Program-made: the position numbers and the translations under genes | Shown: piece after piece, positions 48,701-57,492 of the stretch | Layout of the letters: every line of letters starts with the position of its first letter | Numbering within the stretch: the stretch's first letter is position 1 | Source of the DNA: Dyella sp. GSA-30 | GTDB taxonomy: Bacteria > Pseudomonadota > Gammaproteobacteria > Xanthomonadales > Rhodanobacteraceae | DNA: 64,000 nucleotides | Direction of reading: 5' to 3' | NCBI RefSeq assembly: GCF_027924605.1 | Contig: NZ_AP027042.1 | Location: forward strand, 4,069,524 to 4,133,523 | The notes under the pieces: generated by a model | Seen by the model: the letters and a program-made list of their open reading frames with translations, nothing else | Database searches by the model: none | What the model was told of the DNA's origin: nothing

Positions 48701-51700
48701 GTTTGGTCAGCACGGAGATGTAACGGCGCTCGATCAACTGGGCTTTCAGATCGCCCAAGACCATCGACTTGGCCTGCGGGTCGATCGCGACCAGGTGCAC
48801 CGTACGGCTGGCATTACGGCTGACGTAATCGAGGTTGTCCTCTGCCTTGTAGCCAACCAGCCATTCGTTGCTCGACACCAGGGTCTGCGTCGCAGCGGCG
48901 ACATTGCGGCCGCCTTCGGCCTCGTACGCCTTGGCCAGGAAATACAGCTGGTAGGTCGCGTCGGCGTATTTTTTCAGATCGAGATCGAACTCGGCATGGC
49001 CCTTGTCGTCGGTCTTGCCGTCCTGAAGATTCTCTTCGTAACCTTCCTTCGCGCGCTTCACATCATAGAAGTGATAGTCGGGCCAGCTACGGAAGGCCGG
49101 GAAAGCCGGACGCAGTGTCAACGACGCCTCGACACGACGATCGGCGGCAGGCGTACCGAACAAGTTCTGCGCGTCAACCTCACCCTTCAATTGATCCGGC
49201 TTGACCCAGCCTTCGGCCACCTGCTGCGACAGCTTTGCGTCGACCTTCATGCGATCGGGGAGGAACTCCTTGACCTGCACGGTGGTGTTGCAGACCTGCG
49301 CGTTCGCCTTGCCGTCCTTGACGATGTAGAGATTGACCGTCCAGGTACCGGTCGGTGCGGTTTCAGCCGGCGCGTATTCCAGTTCGCCGAAGCCGGACGC
49401 ATCCATCGACAGCGGGATCTGCTTCACCGCCACGCCGCGCGGGTCGACGATTTCCGCCTGCAACGGAATACCCGCAACGCTACGCGTCCACGTCGCTGCA
49501 CGAACGATCAGACCGATGTGGAAGGTATCGCCCGGGCGATAGATACCGCGATCGGAGAACAGATAGCCCGACAACTGACCCTGGTTGATCGCATTGCGCT
49601 CGCCGCCGATATCGAAGCGCGAGAAGTCGAGCTGACGATCATAGGTGCCGATCGGCAGGAACGACAGGTCATCGCCTTTCTTGACCAGGTACAGCGTCGG
49701 CTTCTTGTCGCGGTCCAGACCCTTGAAGGTTGGAAAATGCACAACGCCGTCGGCGCTGGTGGTCTGCGTATAAAGCGTCTGGCCGTTGATCGCCATCACC
49801 GAAACGCTGGCGCCACCAACCGGCTGACCATTGCCGATCGACTGCACAAACACGTCCTGGCTGCCATCGACAGCCTTCTTTACCAACATGCCCAGATCGG
49901 TGACGACGACCAGACGGGTGTCCTGCGGCGTTACGCCGGTGTCCTCACTCGCCTCGCCACTGTCATCGCCATCGGCGGCACCATCGGGTTCATCACCGGT
50001 TGCCTCATCGCCTTCATGGGCGTTATCTGGCGCATAACCTTTTTCGGCATCCGCCGCGGCCTGCTTCTGTGCCTTTTCGCGCTTGGCTTCGGCCGCGGCA
50101 TCGTAGGAAGACAGATGCAGCATGAACACGCCGCGCTTGCCTTCCTTCAGATATTGGCCGAGGTCCACGCCTTCGTAATGTGCCTTGCCCGGATCGCCCT
50201 TGGGGAAGCTGCGCTTCACCTCGTAACGCTCAACGATATGGTCTTCGCTGAAGCCATAGGTCAGCTCGGGCTTGGTGTAGTTGCCCTGGTTGAGGCTGAC
50301 CAGATGCTGGATCTGATCGGGCAGCACGCGGCCGACTTCCACACGCATACCGGGCAGATTGCGCGACACGACCGAAATGCGCTTGCTGCCGCTCATCGAC
50401 AGCAACGAACCGTCCGCCATGAAGCGCAGCAGCTTCGGATAGTCAGGCACGGTGATGGCTTGCGCCGTCGCCTGCCCCGACAGATAGCCGCCGAACGATT
50501 TCAACCCTTTTTCGACACGCACATAAATGCGCTGGCCGGGTTCGGCGTGAAACTTGAAGCTTTGCAGCGACGCGTATTCGTTTTCCGTCGGCACCAGCTC
50601 CAGCTTCAGCGGCTGGGATTTTTTCAACAGCGATTCGCTGATTTCCGACGGCTGCCACTCATACGGTGCCGCATCTTCGTCATCGCTGTACTTCGGATTG
50701 CGCTTGGGCAGCACCCAGGCCTTGGTCAGGCCGGCGACTTCGCTGTCGCGCACGTTGTCGCTGACATCGACCAACAGCACCTGCTCGGGCTCGTACTTGT
50801 CGTTGTCGACCAAGGTCGGTTCGATACTGGTGATGGCAAGGCTGTACAGGCCCGGCACCGCGATGCTGGTCTCTTTCTTGTCGGCCGTAGCGTCGCCACC
50901 ACGCGAACTGCGCACGCCCTTGTCGATCGTGTAAGCCACTGCGCCGGCAGCGCTCGGCAAGGCCAGCGGCTGCGAATGAATCCAGGCGTGCAGCTTGTAT
51001 TGATCGTAGGTGACGGTGTACTTCAGATCGCCGCCCTTGCTACCTGGCTGGTTCAACTCCAGCCCGATGCGCTTTTCAAACTGCGCAGCATCCACCGGGT
51101 AATTGAAATCCACCGGCAGAATGGTTTTCTTGGCGGTGGCGTCCTGGGGATCCTGATAGAACTCGCCACGACCCACGGTCATGTCGAACGCCACGGTGTC
51201 GAACTCCACGTGGTCGTCTGCCATCAATACATGACCGGCAAACGCCTTGGGTACGTCAAAGCGGACCTCGAAATGTTTGCCGACCGGCCAGTCTTCGGCG
51301 GGAACGAAGCGCAGGTTTCGATCGTCGACCCAGCTCCATTGACCTTTGACGACAGGTTGCATGCTGATGCCCGTCGTCACCGTCTTGCCGACCTGCTCGA
51401 TCGGCGCGGCAGACTTGGAGAAGCGTATATCCAGCGGCGAGATGACGATCGGCTGCTTGGTGTAGTCGGTCAGCAGCGGCGCATGCGCAGTGATCGCGAT
51501 CTTGACCGGTTCCTCGGGCTTGGGCCGGTTCTTGTACCACTGCCACCCGTACCAGCCGCCAAAGCCCACCAGCAGCACGGCAATCAGCGCTCCTGCCGAC
51601 TGCAGCGGCCGGCGACGCACGGCGCCGGCTGTCGCCGGCGCCCAGGCGGGCGCGGACCAGGACACGTTGCCGATCAGCGGCTTGAGTATCAAGCCGATAA

Positions 51701-51761
51701 GGCCAAACAGGCCGCGCACGAGGCGCACAGGCAACAACAGCAAAAACCGCAGCAGATCCAT
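45738..51761 (-). CDS. yfhM: Bacterial alpha-2-macroglobulin (YfhM-type)
   Basis: A 2007-residue periplasmic protease-trapping protein, partner of PbpC. The thioester motif is present as CTEQ with Cys at residue 1514. MG domains fill the N-terminal ~1000 residues, then the alpha-2-macroglobulin and thioester (TED) domains and C-terminal receptor-like domain. Odd points: E. coli YfhM is a lipoprotein, but here there is no lipobox. Instead a hydrophobic stretch (residues 1-30) and a membrane helix at ~55-72 (ALIAVLLVGFGGWYGWQWY) anchor it. An Ala/Glu/Asp-rich insert at ~552-609 is not usual. An antisense frame of 1992 codons covers the gene and is a composition artefact. Confidence 0.94.
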   Translation of the reverse strand: MDLLRFLLLLPVRLVRGLFGLIGLILKPLIGNVSWSAPAWAPATAGAVRRRPLQSAGALIAVLLVGFGGWYGWQWYKNRPKPEEPVKIAITAHAPLLTDYTKQPIVISPLDIRFSKSAAPIEQVGKTVTTGISMQPVVKGQWSWVDDRNLRFVPAEDWPVGKHFEVRFDVPKAFAGHVLMADDHVEFDTVAFDMTVGRGEFYQDPQDATAKKTILPVDFNYPVDAAQFEKRIGLELNQPGSKGGDLKYTVTYDQYKLHAWIHSQPLALPSAAGAVAYTIDKGVRSSRGGDATADKKETSIAVPGLYSLAITSIEPTLVDNDKYEPEQVLLVDVSDNVRDSEVAGLTKAWVLPKRNPKYSDDEDAAPYEWQPSEISESLLKKSQPLKLELVPTENEYASLQSFKFHAEPGQRIYVRVEKGLKSFGGYLSGQATAQAITVPDYPKLLRFMADGSLLSMSGSKRISVVSRNLPGMRVEVGRVLPDQIQHLVSLNQGNYTKPELTYGFSEDHIVERYEVKRSFPKGDPGKAHYEGVDLGQYLKEGKRGVFMLHLSSYDAAAEAKREKAQKQAAADAEKGYAPDNAHEGDEATGDEPDGAADGDDSGEASEDTGVTPQDTRLVVVTDLGMLVKKAVDGSQDVFVQSIGNGQPVGGASVSVMAINGQTLYTQTTSADGVVHFPTFKGLDRDKKPTLYLVKKGDDLSFLPIGTYDRQLDFSRFDIGGERNAINQGQLSGYLFSDRGIYRPGDTFHIGLIVRAATWTRSVAGIPLQAEIVDPRGVAVKQIPLSMDASGFGELEYAPAETAPTGTWTVNLYIVKDGKANAQVCNTTVQVKEFLPDRMKVDAKLSQQVAEGWVKPDQLKGEVDAQNLFGTPAADRRVEASLTLRPAFPAFRSWPDYHFYDVKRAKEGYEENLQDGKTDDKGHAEFDLDLKKYADATYQLYFLAKAYEAEGGRNVAAATQTLVSSNEWLVGYKAEDNLDYVSRNASRTVHLVAIDPQAKSMVLGDLKAQLIERRYISVLTKQNSGVYKYESKLKEVPISEQPLTIPAGGSDYTLPTDKPGNYALVILRTDRKEVNRVEYSVAGDANVSRSLDRNAELQLNLSKKDYAQGESVEIAVRAPYAGSGLITIERDKVYAHAWFHADTTSSVQHITVPADFEGNGYINVQYIRDPSSDEIFMSPLSYGVVPFSVNLDARRNDIKVDAPAMVKPGQDVTLKLTSTQPTKAVIFAVDEGILQVARYKLGDPLKYFFRKRMLEVGTSQILDLILPDFEKLMAMAAPGGDADGAIGRQLNPFKRKRDKPVAYWSGIVDVDGEKEVTYHVPDYFNGKLRVMAVAVSPEKIGTFEGATTVRGDFVLSPNVPTTLAPGDEVEVSVGVANNLTGLGGKQVPVSVTLKTGPQLQLVGNATQSISLGEMREGVALFRVKATDQLGSGNLTFSAAYGDKSAKQSVDLSVRPAAAFRTTVGIGKVEAGNKADFTGVRKLYDAYAKRNVAMSNLPLVLAQGLTSYLVDFEHYCTEQILSSSMPALVFGQRPEFKQVLMASQNTGGKTQAESLASLYDALHTRQNGQGGFSLWTATPDGDAFLTDYAMHFMLEARDRGLAVPRDMFDAGNGFLKQIAADDSGDSIEALRQRAYAIYLLTRQGNVTTNYLASLQKRLSETQPKEWKDDLTAAWIAASYKLLKQDKLAGQMLAGPLKMLSSEGSREPWSYHYYYDPLTRDSITLYLLAKHFPDQLKSLPPQAFENIVRPLQNGWFNTYSSSMTILALDAYADQAQGEVAKLDIAAVKADGNVRSIGKVEGMLQNGSWTPSDARLRFTNGTTLPAWYVVSQGGYDRDAPTKAEREGVEITRDYTDTNGKALDQVTIGQEIDVHLKIRSTTNVSVGDLAIVDLLPGGFEPVIQPPPPVADQQAADDSENDQGGDSTVAASAWRSPIGVGQSSWTLQYADVREDRVVLYGEATPNVGEFVYRIKATNAGKFIVPPAFGESLYDRKIQARAPGGAILTVVRKP

Positions 51762-52064
51762 AGTGCTTTCCTGAGCTCATCCGATGAAACAAACGGCGGG
51801 GATCAGCCAAGCACATGCCAAAGCCGCCCGAACCACGGACGGCCAATGATCAAGCCAGCTTCCCCAATGCGAATCCTGCGCCCGAAAAATGGCAGGTTCG
51901 GGCGCAGATTGTGACATGTTGCCGCCTTCGGCGGAAACGGGGTGACGCCTGTTTAGAGGGGCGCAGGCAACCTTGTAGGAGCGACTTCAGTCGCGACCGG
52001 CCGTGACGTCACGGTGGGTCGCGACTGAAGTCGCTCCTACAGGCTTAGGCGGAGCTCTCCGGCT
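51762..52064. other. 303-bp intergenic region between galU and yfhM
   Basis: No gene. It holds the inverted repeat at 51974-52041 near the galU stop, and to its left about 200 bp that should contain the yfhM-pbpC promoter; no clear -35/-10 pair is evident. Confidence 0.5.
51974..52041. repeat. REP-like inverted repeat with nested palindrome
   Basis: Arms of 25 bp (TGTAGGAGCGACTTCAGTCG... and its exact complement ending ...GTCGCTCCTACA) enclose an 18-bp spacer that itself contains CCGTGACGTCACGG, a perfect palindrome. The TGTAGGAGCGACTTCAGTCGCGAC-type unit is widespread in pseudomonads and Xanthomonadales. It lies 23 bp after the galU stop and may end that transcript. Confidence 0.92.
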
Positions 52065-52937
52065 TCAGAGCGCTTTAATGAAGTCGCGCACGGTCGGCGC
52101 GAGCTTGGGGTCCTGCATTGCCATATGCATGGTGGCGCGCACCAGGCCGGCTTTGTTGCCGCAGTCGAAACGCGTACCTTCGAAGCGGTAGGCCAGGACC
52201 TTGCCCTGCTCCTTCAGCAACGCATCGATGGCATCGGTCAGCTGAATCTCGCCACCGGCACCAGGCGTGGTCTGCTCCAGCAACTGGAAGATGCGCCCGG
52301 GCAATACATAACGGCCGACCACGGCCAGGTTCGACGGCGCGTCGGCAGGCTTGGGCTTTTCCACCATATGGCGGATCTGCGCACTGCGCTCGTCGATCGG
52401 CGTGGCGTCGACGATGCCGTACTTGTCGGTGTCGTTCTGCGGTACTTCTTCCACCGCGATCACACCGGCACCCTGTGCCTGCGCAAGCTCGGCCATCTGG
52501 CGCAGTGCGCCCTTGCCCTTATTCCAGATCAGGTCGTCGGGCAGGATGATGCCGAACGGCTCATCGCCCACTACCGGCTTGGCGCACAGCACCGCATGCC
52601 CGAGGCCGAGGGCCTCCGGCTGCGTGACGAAGATCGCGCGAACGTGCCGCGGCAAGGTGCCCTGCACCAGCGCAAGCAGTTCGTCCTTGCCTTTCTCTTC
52701 GAGCTTCGCTTCCAGCTCGTAGGCCTTGTCGAAATAATCGGCAATGGCGTGTTTATAACGATTGGTGACAAACACCAGCGTATCGGCGCCGGCGTCGACA
52801 GCCTCGTCGACGGCGTACTGAATCAACGGGCGATCCAGTACCGGAAGCATTTCCTTGGCGACAACCTTGGTCGCGGGCAAAAAGCGTGTTCCCAAACCAG
52901 CAACGGGAAAAACCACCTTACGCAACGGCTTGCTCAC
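52065..52937 (-). CDS. galU: UTP-glucose-1-phosphate uridylyltransferase
   Basis: A 290-residue enzyme making UDP-glucose for surface polysaccharide synthesis. The nucleotidyl-transfer motif VVFPVAGLGTRFLPATK is at residues ~8-24; MLPVLDRPLIQYAVDEA, DDLIW and VEKPKP follow. The start codon is GTG at 52937, directly after the stop of the WbpM-like gene (TGA-GTG), so the two are coupled. Last gene of the lapA-lapB-glycosyltransferase-epimerase-galU series. Confidence 0.96.
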   Translation of the reverse strand: MSKPLRKVVFPVAGLGTRFLPATKVVAKEMLPVLDRPLIQYAVDEAVDAGADTLVFVTNRYKHAIADYFDKAYELEAKLEEKGKDELLALVQGTLPRHVRAIFVTQPEALGLGHAVLCAKPVVGDEPFGIILPDDLIWNKGKGALRQMAELAQAQGAGVIAVEEVPQNDTDKYGIVDATPIDERSAQIRHMVEKPKPADAPSNLAVVGRYVLPGRIFQLLEQTTPGAGGEIQLTDAIDALLKEQGKVLAYRFEGTRFDCGNKAGLVRATMHMAMQDPKLAPTVRDFIKAL

Positions 52938-54833
52938 TCACTTCTCTCCAGATTCAACGCGACGAATCGACACCACGTTTTCCGGCTGGCCGATATCGCT
53001 CCAGCGGAACGAAGGCAACAAGCCGGAGACACACGCACGAAGATTTTCTTCGTCGAAGGCAATGGTAGCGTCCGTCGCCTTGGTCAGCTGAACCTGCAAC
53101 AGATCCCACGAGACCTGACGATGCTGTGCCAGGAAGATCTTTGCGTGCGTGGTGGCGCTATAGTTTTCCAACGGATGAAACAGCTCTTCGAACAGCTTCT
53201 CACCCGAACGTAAGCCGGTATAAACGATCGGCACTTCGGTGCCCGGTTTCTTGCCGGCCAGACGAATCATCTGCTCGGCGAGATCGCGAATCTTCACCGG
53301 CTCGCCCATGTCGAGCGCGAAGATCTCGCCGCCATGCCCCAGACTCGCCGCCTGCAGAATCAGCTGGCAGGCTTCGGGAATGGTCATGAAGTAACGCGAG
53401 ATCTCCGGGTGCGTGATGGTCACCGGCCCGCCATTACGAATCTGCTGGCGGAACAGCGGCACGACCGAGCCGGCCGAATCCAGTACGTTGCCGAAACGCA
53501 CTGTGATATAGCGCGTATTCGACTTGGCGTTGAGATTCTGGCACCAGATTTCGGCGATGCGCTTGCAGGCGCCCATGACGCTGGTCGGGTTGACCGCCTT
53601 GTCCGTCGAGATCAATACGAAGCATTCGACCTTGTGCTGATCGGCCAGGTCGGCGATGTTGCGCGTAACCAGTACGTTGTTGCGGAAGGCCTGACGCAAC
53701 TGACCTTGCAGCATAGGCACGTGCTTATAGGCTGCCGCGTGGAAAACTACCTGCGGCTGATTTTCAGAAAACAACTTGCGCATGGCAGCCGCATCGCCGG
53801 CATCGGCCAGGATGCCCTCGAAAATCAGCTCGGGATATTCCGCGCGCAGTTCCTGAGAAATTTGATAGAGATTGAATTCGCTGTGATCGACGACTGCCAG
53901 CGAATGCGCGCCCAGGCGTGCCACTTGTCGGCACAGCTCCGAACCGATCGAACCACCGCCGCCCGTCACCAGCACACGGCGACCCGTCAGTGTTTCGCGA
54001 ATAGCCGTCCAATCCAACTCGACCGGATCGCGGCCAAGCAGATCTTCGATGGCCACTTCCTTGATCTCGTTGAACTGCGCGCGACCGGCGACGACGTCCT
54101 CCAGCTTGGGAACGGTGCGGTACGGCAAGCCGGTGAGATCGCACAGCTCCACGATGCGGCGCATTTCCGTGGTGGTCGCGCCAGGCATGGCGATCAGCAG
54201 CATCTGCACCGCCGCTTCGCGGGTCAACTCCGGCAACTGATCGATACGGCCCAAGACGGGACGTCCATTGATGCTGGCGCCACGCAGGCTTTCCTTGTCG
54301 TCGACAAAACCGACCACATTGAAACGCGCATCGCGATGCAGGTCGCGCGAGAGCGCCTCACCCGCCCGGTCGGCACCCACGATCAATACGCGCTGCGCAC
54401 CTTCGGCCGGAAACATGTCCAGGCGACTGTCCTTCCAGAAGCGGTAAGCGAGTCGGGGCGCACCGAGCAAAATCGACAGCACCACCGGATACAACAGAAG
54501 CACCGAGCGCGGAACGTCGTTGAGGCGGTTATATAAGAACAACGCCAGGCCGATGGCCAATGCGCCAATGATGGTTGCTCTCAGAATATTCCACAGATCG
54601 GGCAAGCTGGCGAAACGCCACACGCCACGATAAAGACCGGTCCAGCTAAGCACCGCCGCCTGCACCAGCAGCACCAGCGGAAACTCCAATGGATGAAAGG
54701 CGTAGTTCCCGTCATTGATCAGGTCGTAGCGCAGTGTCTTTGCGATCCACCAGGCCAATGCGGCCATCAGCAGATCGTGCAGCACGACCGCCGTACGTGG
54801 ATGAATGACACCGATTAATTTACGTAACGACAT
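52938..54833 (-). CDS. Membrane-bound UDP-sugar 4,6-dehydratase (WbpM/CapD-like)
   Basis: A 631-residue enzyme. Residues ~1-140 hold four membrane helices (TAVVLHDLLMAALAWW, FPLVLLVQAAVLSWTGLY, AIGLALFLYN, VLLLYPVVLSILLG). Then a nucleotide-binding region (VLIVGADRAGEALSRDL) and a Rossmann dehydratase domain with VLVTGGGGSIGSELCRQV (~285-302). The active-site STDKAVNPTSVMGACKR has Met in place of the usual Tyr, as in the WbpM group. Likely makes a UDP-4-keto-6-deoxy sugar for O-antigen or exopolysaccharide. Overlaps the preceding glycosyltransferase by 14 bp. Confidence 0.93.
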   Translation of the reverse strand: MSLRKLIGVIHPRTAVVLHDLLMAALAWWIAKTLRYDLINDGNYAFHPLEFPLVLLVQAAVLSWTGLYRGVWRFASLPDLWNILRATIIGALAIGLALFLYNRLNDVPRSVLLLYPVVLSILLGAPRLAYRFWKDSRLDMFPAEGAQRVLIVGADRAGEALSRDLHRDARFNVVGFVDDKESLRGASINGRPVLGRIDQLPELTREAAVQMLLIAMPGATTTEMRRIVELCDLTGLPYRTVPKLEDVVAGRAQFNEIKEVAIEDLLGRDPVELDWTAIRETLTGRRVLVTGGGGSIGSELCRQVARLGAHSLAVVDHSEFNLYQISQELRAEYPELIFEGILADAGDAAAMRKLFSENQPQVVFHAAAYKHVPMLQGQLRQAFRNNVLVTRNIADLADQHKVECFVLISTDKAVNPTSVMGACKRIAEIWCQNLNAKSNTRYITVRFGNVLDSAGSVVPLFRQQIRNGGPVTITHPEISRYFMTIPEACQLILQAASLGHGGEIFALDMGEPVKIRDLAEQMIRLAGKKPGTEVPIVYTGLRSGEKLFEELFHPLENYSATTHAKIFLAQHRQVSWDLLQVQLTKATDATIAFDEENLRACVSGLLPSFRWSDIGQPENVVSIRRVESGEK

Positions 54834-55854
54834 GACGGGCCTTGTGCGAAATGCGCCTCAGGCGTTGGCGCTTGACTAGCATCCATGCTGCGCTCGCAGC
54901 AAGGTAGACGAAAACGCAGATCGGGAATGCCAGCCGGGGATAAACCCATGCCAGTACTACCGAGGGCGCCACGACTAACGCATTCCAGATCAGATACCAC
55001 ATGCCCCCTGCTGCATGGGATAACCCGCTGCGAACCAACCATTGGTAGAGATGTTCGCGGTGCGCAGTGTACCAGCGCTTTCCTGCCAACATCCTGCTCA
55101 AAAGGGTAAGCGCAGCATCCACGACAAAAGATGAACTCAAGGTCAAAGCAGGCCAAACCAGCCCCGTTTCGACGCGCCACAGCATGACCGTGAGCACAAA
55201 AATCAGCAATCCTACGGTGCCGCTACCGACGTCCCCCATGAAAATGCGAGCACGGGGCCGATTGAAGAACCAGAAGCCCAGACTGGCCGAGGCCAGGCAA
55301 GCACCCGCCCCCGCCAGCGCCGACTGCCCTGCGGCCCAGGCCAGCCAGGACAGCCCCAGGCCGACGAAAATCGCTTGTTGCGCCAACAAACCGTCGATCC
55401 CATCCATGAAATTGTGCAGGTTGATGCTCCATGCGCCAGCCAGCATAAGCACCGGCAGCCACAGCATGGACAGGCTGCCATCGAACAAAATTACGACGGC
55501 GAACAGTGCACTGGCTAGAAGCTGAACGCCCAGCCTGGGAAGGATCGGTAAAGGGCGGTGATCGTCCCACCAGCCCACCCCCGCCGTGAGCAAGGTGGCC
55601 ACAGCCAGGGCCGCAGCTACCTGCCAGGACCACGCAGCGGGCAAAAGCAGCAGCGCGACCGGCATGGTCAGCACCGCCGAAATGATCAGACCTATGCCGC
55701 CACCGCGAGGCGTGGGGATGGTGTGCGAACGGCGCTGGCCCGGCTGGTCGAACATGCCGCGCCGATGGGCATAAGCGATCGCGCCACGCACCAGCGCAAC
55801 CGATATCAGCAAGGCCGCCAATGCCAGAACGAGAAGGCGCTCGAAACTCGGCAT
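54820..55854 (-). CDS. Glycosyltransferase family 4 (WecA/WbpL-like phosphosugar transferase)
   Basis: A 344-residue polytopic membrane enzyme that starts lipid-linked polysaccharide by moving a sugar-1-phosphate onto undecaprenyl phosphate. The family motifs are DDHRPLP, NLHNFMDGIDGLLA (catalytic Asp pair) and FMGDVGSGTVG, between about ten helices. Start at 55854 (MPSFERLLVL) with GAG upstream; 5 bp after the lapB stop. It and the WbpM-like enzyme resemble the wbpL-wbpM pair that initiates O-antigen in Pseudomonas. Confidence 0.92.
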   Translation of the reverse strand: MPSFERLLVLALAALLISVALVRGAIAYAHRRGMFDQPGQRRSHTIPTPRGGGIGLIISAVLTMPVALLLLPAAWSWQVAAALAVATLLTAGVGWWDDHRPLPILPRLGVQLLASALFAVVILFDGSLSMLWLPVLMLAGAWSINLHNFMDGIDGLLAQQAIFVGLGLSWLAWAAGQSALAGAGACLASASLGFWFFNRPRARIFMGDVGSGTVGLLIFVLTVMLWRVETGLVWPALTLSSSFVVDAALTLLSRMLAGKRWYTAHREHLYQWLVRSGLSHAAGGMWYLIWNALVVAPSVVLAWVYPRLAFPICVFVYLAASAAWMLVKRQRLRRISHKARHVVT

Positions 55855-55859
55855 GAAAC

Positions 55860-57032
55860 TCACTCGTTGGCTACGCCATGGATCGGGCGAATCGTGCTCC
55901 AGCTCTTGCAGCTCGGACACTGCCAATGATGTGCCTTGGCACCGAAGCCACAACGGCTGCAGCGATACATCGCCTGGCCTTCGAGCAACTTTTTGGTGAG
56001 GTCGCGCAGGATCAGGAAATTCTCCCTCGCCTCACCGTCGATCTTGTCCATGGTCGCATCGATCAAGGCCATCAGCCCACGTACCGACGGACGCTGACGC
56101 AACTGCGAGGTCAGGAAATCAATCGCCGTGCGTTCACCATCGCGCTGCTGATAAAGCTTGGTCAATGCCAGCACCGGCGAGATACCGTGATAACGGCCAA
56201 GCATGTCGCGCAGGAAATGCTCGGCGCGTTCCATCTGCTGCGAACGTGCATAGCTATTGAGCAAAGGCGGCAGGATTTCCGGCACAAAAGCGATATCCGC
56301 TTCGATCGCTTCTTCGTACACCTTGACCGCTTGCGCGTGCTCGCCTTCGTCGGCGAACAGGCGCCCCGTCAGCATGAAAGCGCGCACGCTACTGGGCTGG
56401 CTGGCGAATGCCTGCTGCAGATACTCGCGTGCTTCCTGACGTGCACCGTGCTGGCGTGACTGGTCGGCCAACTCGCAGTAGAACTGCGCGATCATGCCCG
56501 ACTCGTCTTCGCCGATCATTGCCTCGAGCCGGCGCGCATGTTCGATGGCTTTATGCCAATCGCGCTCGTGTTGATAGATCGCAATCAGATGACGCAAGGC
56601 CGATGGTGCATGTGCATCCATGGCCACCAGATCGGAGAACAGCGTTTCGGCGCGATCGAGCAGACCGGCACGCATATAGTCTTCGCCCAGCTCCAGCAGC
56701 GCGACGGTCTTCATCGCATCGGACAGGCCGGGACGCGATACCAGATGTTGATGCAGTCGAATGGCGCGATCGACCTCGCCCCGGCGGCGGAACAGATTAC
56801 CCAGCGCGAGATGGGTTTCGACCGTGTCGCGGTTGTATTCGGCCAAGCGCAGGAAAACTTCGATCGCCTTGTCCTGCTCCTCGTTGAGCAGGTAGTTCAG
56901 GCCGCGGAAGTAATCGGACGACAGCTCGCTGACCTGTGCCCCCGAGCGCCGGGCGCCCGATCGACGGGCACTCCACCACCCACTGGCAAAGGCCAAGGGA
57001 ACCAGCAGAGCAAGCACATAAAGCCCCGTCAT
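55860..57032 (-). CDS. lapB: LPS assembly protein LapB (YciM)
   Basis: A 390-residue inner-membrane protein. One N-terminal helix (YVLALLVPLAFASGWW), about nine TPR units (YFRGLNYLLNEEQDKAIEVF, THLALGNLFRRRGEVDRAIR...) and a C-terminal rubredoxin-like zinc domain (YRCSRCGF, WQCPSCKSW). It guides FtsH to degrade LpxC and so sets LPS amount. Start at 57032 (MTGLYVLA) overlaps the lapA stop (ATGA); longer frames are spurious. Confidence 0.96.
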   Translation of the reverse strand: MTGLYVLALLVPLAFASGWWSARRSGARRSGAQVSELSSDYFRGLNYLLNEEQDKAIEVFLRLAEYNRDTVETHLALGNLFRRRGEVDRAIRLHQHLVSRPGLSDAMKTVALLELGEDYMRAGLLDRAETLFSDLVAMDAHAPSALRHLIAIYQHERDWHKAIEHARRLEAMIGEDESGMIAQFYCELADQSRQHGARQEAREYLQQAFASQPSSVRAFMLTGRLFADEGEHAQAVKVYEEAIEADIAFVPEILPPLLNSYARSQQMERAEHFLRDMLGRYHGISPVLALTKLYQQRDGERTAIDFLTSQLRQRPSVRGLMALIDATMDKIDGEARENFLILRDLTKKLLEGQAMYRCSRCGFGAKAHHWQCPSCKSWSTIRPIHGVANE

Positions 57033-57292
57033 GTGCCGACCGTCTGCCCCGTCTTGTCCGTAGCCTTGCGCTCCCGACGGAGACGGCGGCGATGTTTCAT
57101 GCTCACGCCGAGCCAAGCGGTCAGGCCGCCGAGCAACCAGCCGATCACCAGGGCGGTCAGCAACGCGGCACCCTTGGGTAGCTGCACGTGGGCAAAAGCC
57201 AGGTCGTAACTGACGAAGTCGGCGTTGAGCGCCCCCAGGACAATGCCGGCGGCGACGAAGAACAGAAGGATCAGGATGACGAGCAGTCGCAT
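57029..57292 (-). CDS. lapA: Lipopolysaccharide assembly protein LapA
   Basis: An 87-residue inner-membrane protein with two helices (LVILILLFFVAAGIVLGALN and ALLTALVIGWLLGGLTAWLG) and a basic tail, the DUF1049 form. It works with LapB in LPS control. The 4-bp overlap with lapB shows coupling. Confidence 0.93.
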   Translation of the reverse strand: MRLLVILILLFFVAAGIVLGALNADFVSYDLAFAHVQLPKGAALLTALVIGWLLGGLTAWLGVSMKHRRRLRRERKATDKTGQTVGT

Positions 57293-57427
57293 CGCGTGAC
57301 TTTAGCTGATTGCCCGGCCCGGGCACAGCCGGGCGAGGAAGCGATGTTGTGATCGATGGCATACATATGCGCCCGGCCCATGCCCACCATGAGTGCCTTG
57401 GCAGCGCAGGAAGGTTTACCCGGGGCT

Positions 57428-57454
57428 AAAAAAAACGGCCGGCTTGCGCCGACC
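57428..57454 (-). terminator. Intrinsic terminator after ihfB
   Basis: In the minus direction GGTCGGC-GCAA-GCCGGCC is followed by G and eight T. It stands 39 bp after the ihfB stop and separates the rpsA-ihfB transcript from lapAB, which needs its own promoter or readthrough. Confidence 0.85.
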
Positions 57455-57492
57455 GCTTCTTGCTTTCTTTATAGCCACTGGACTCGACGGGC

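Noticed and set aside
45936-51914. Plus-strand open frame of 1992 codons opposite yfhM
   Set aside because: It mirrors the real gene in a complementary frame; GC-rich codon use removes stops. No recognisable domain, and sense-strand content (thioester motif, MG domains) is decisive.
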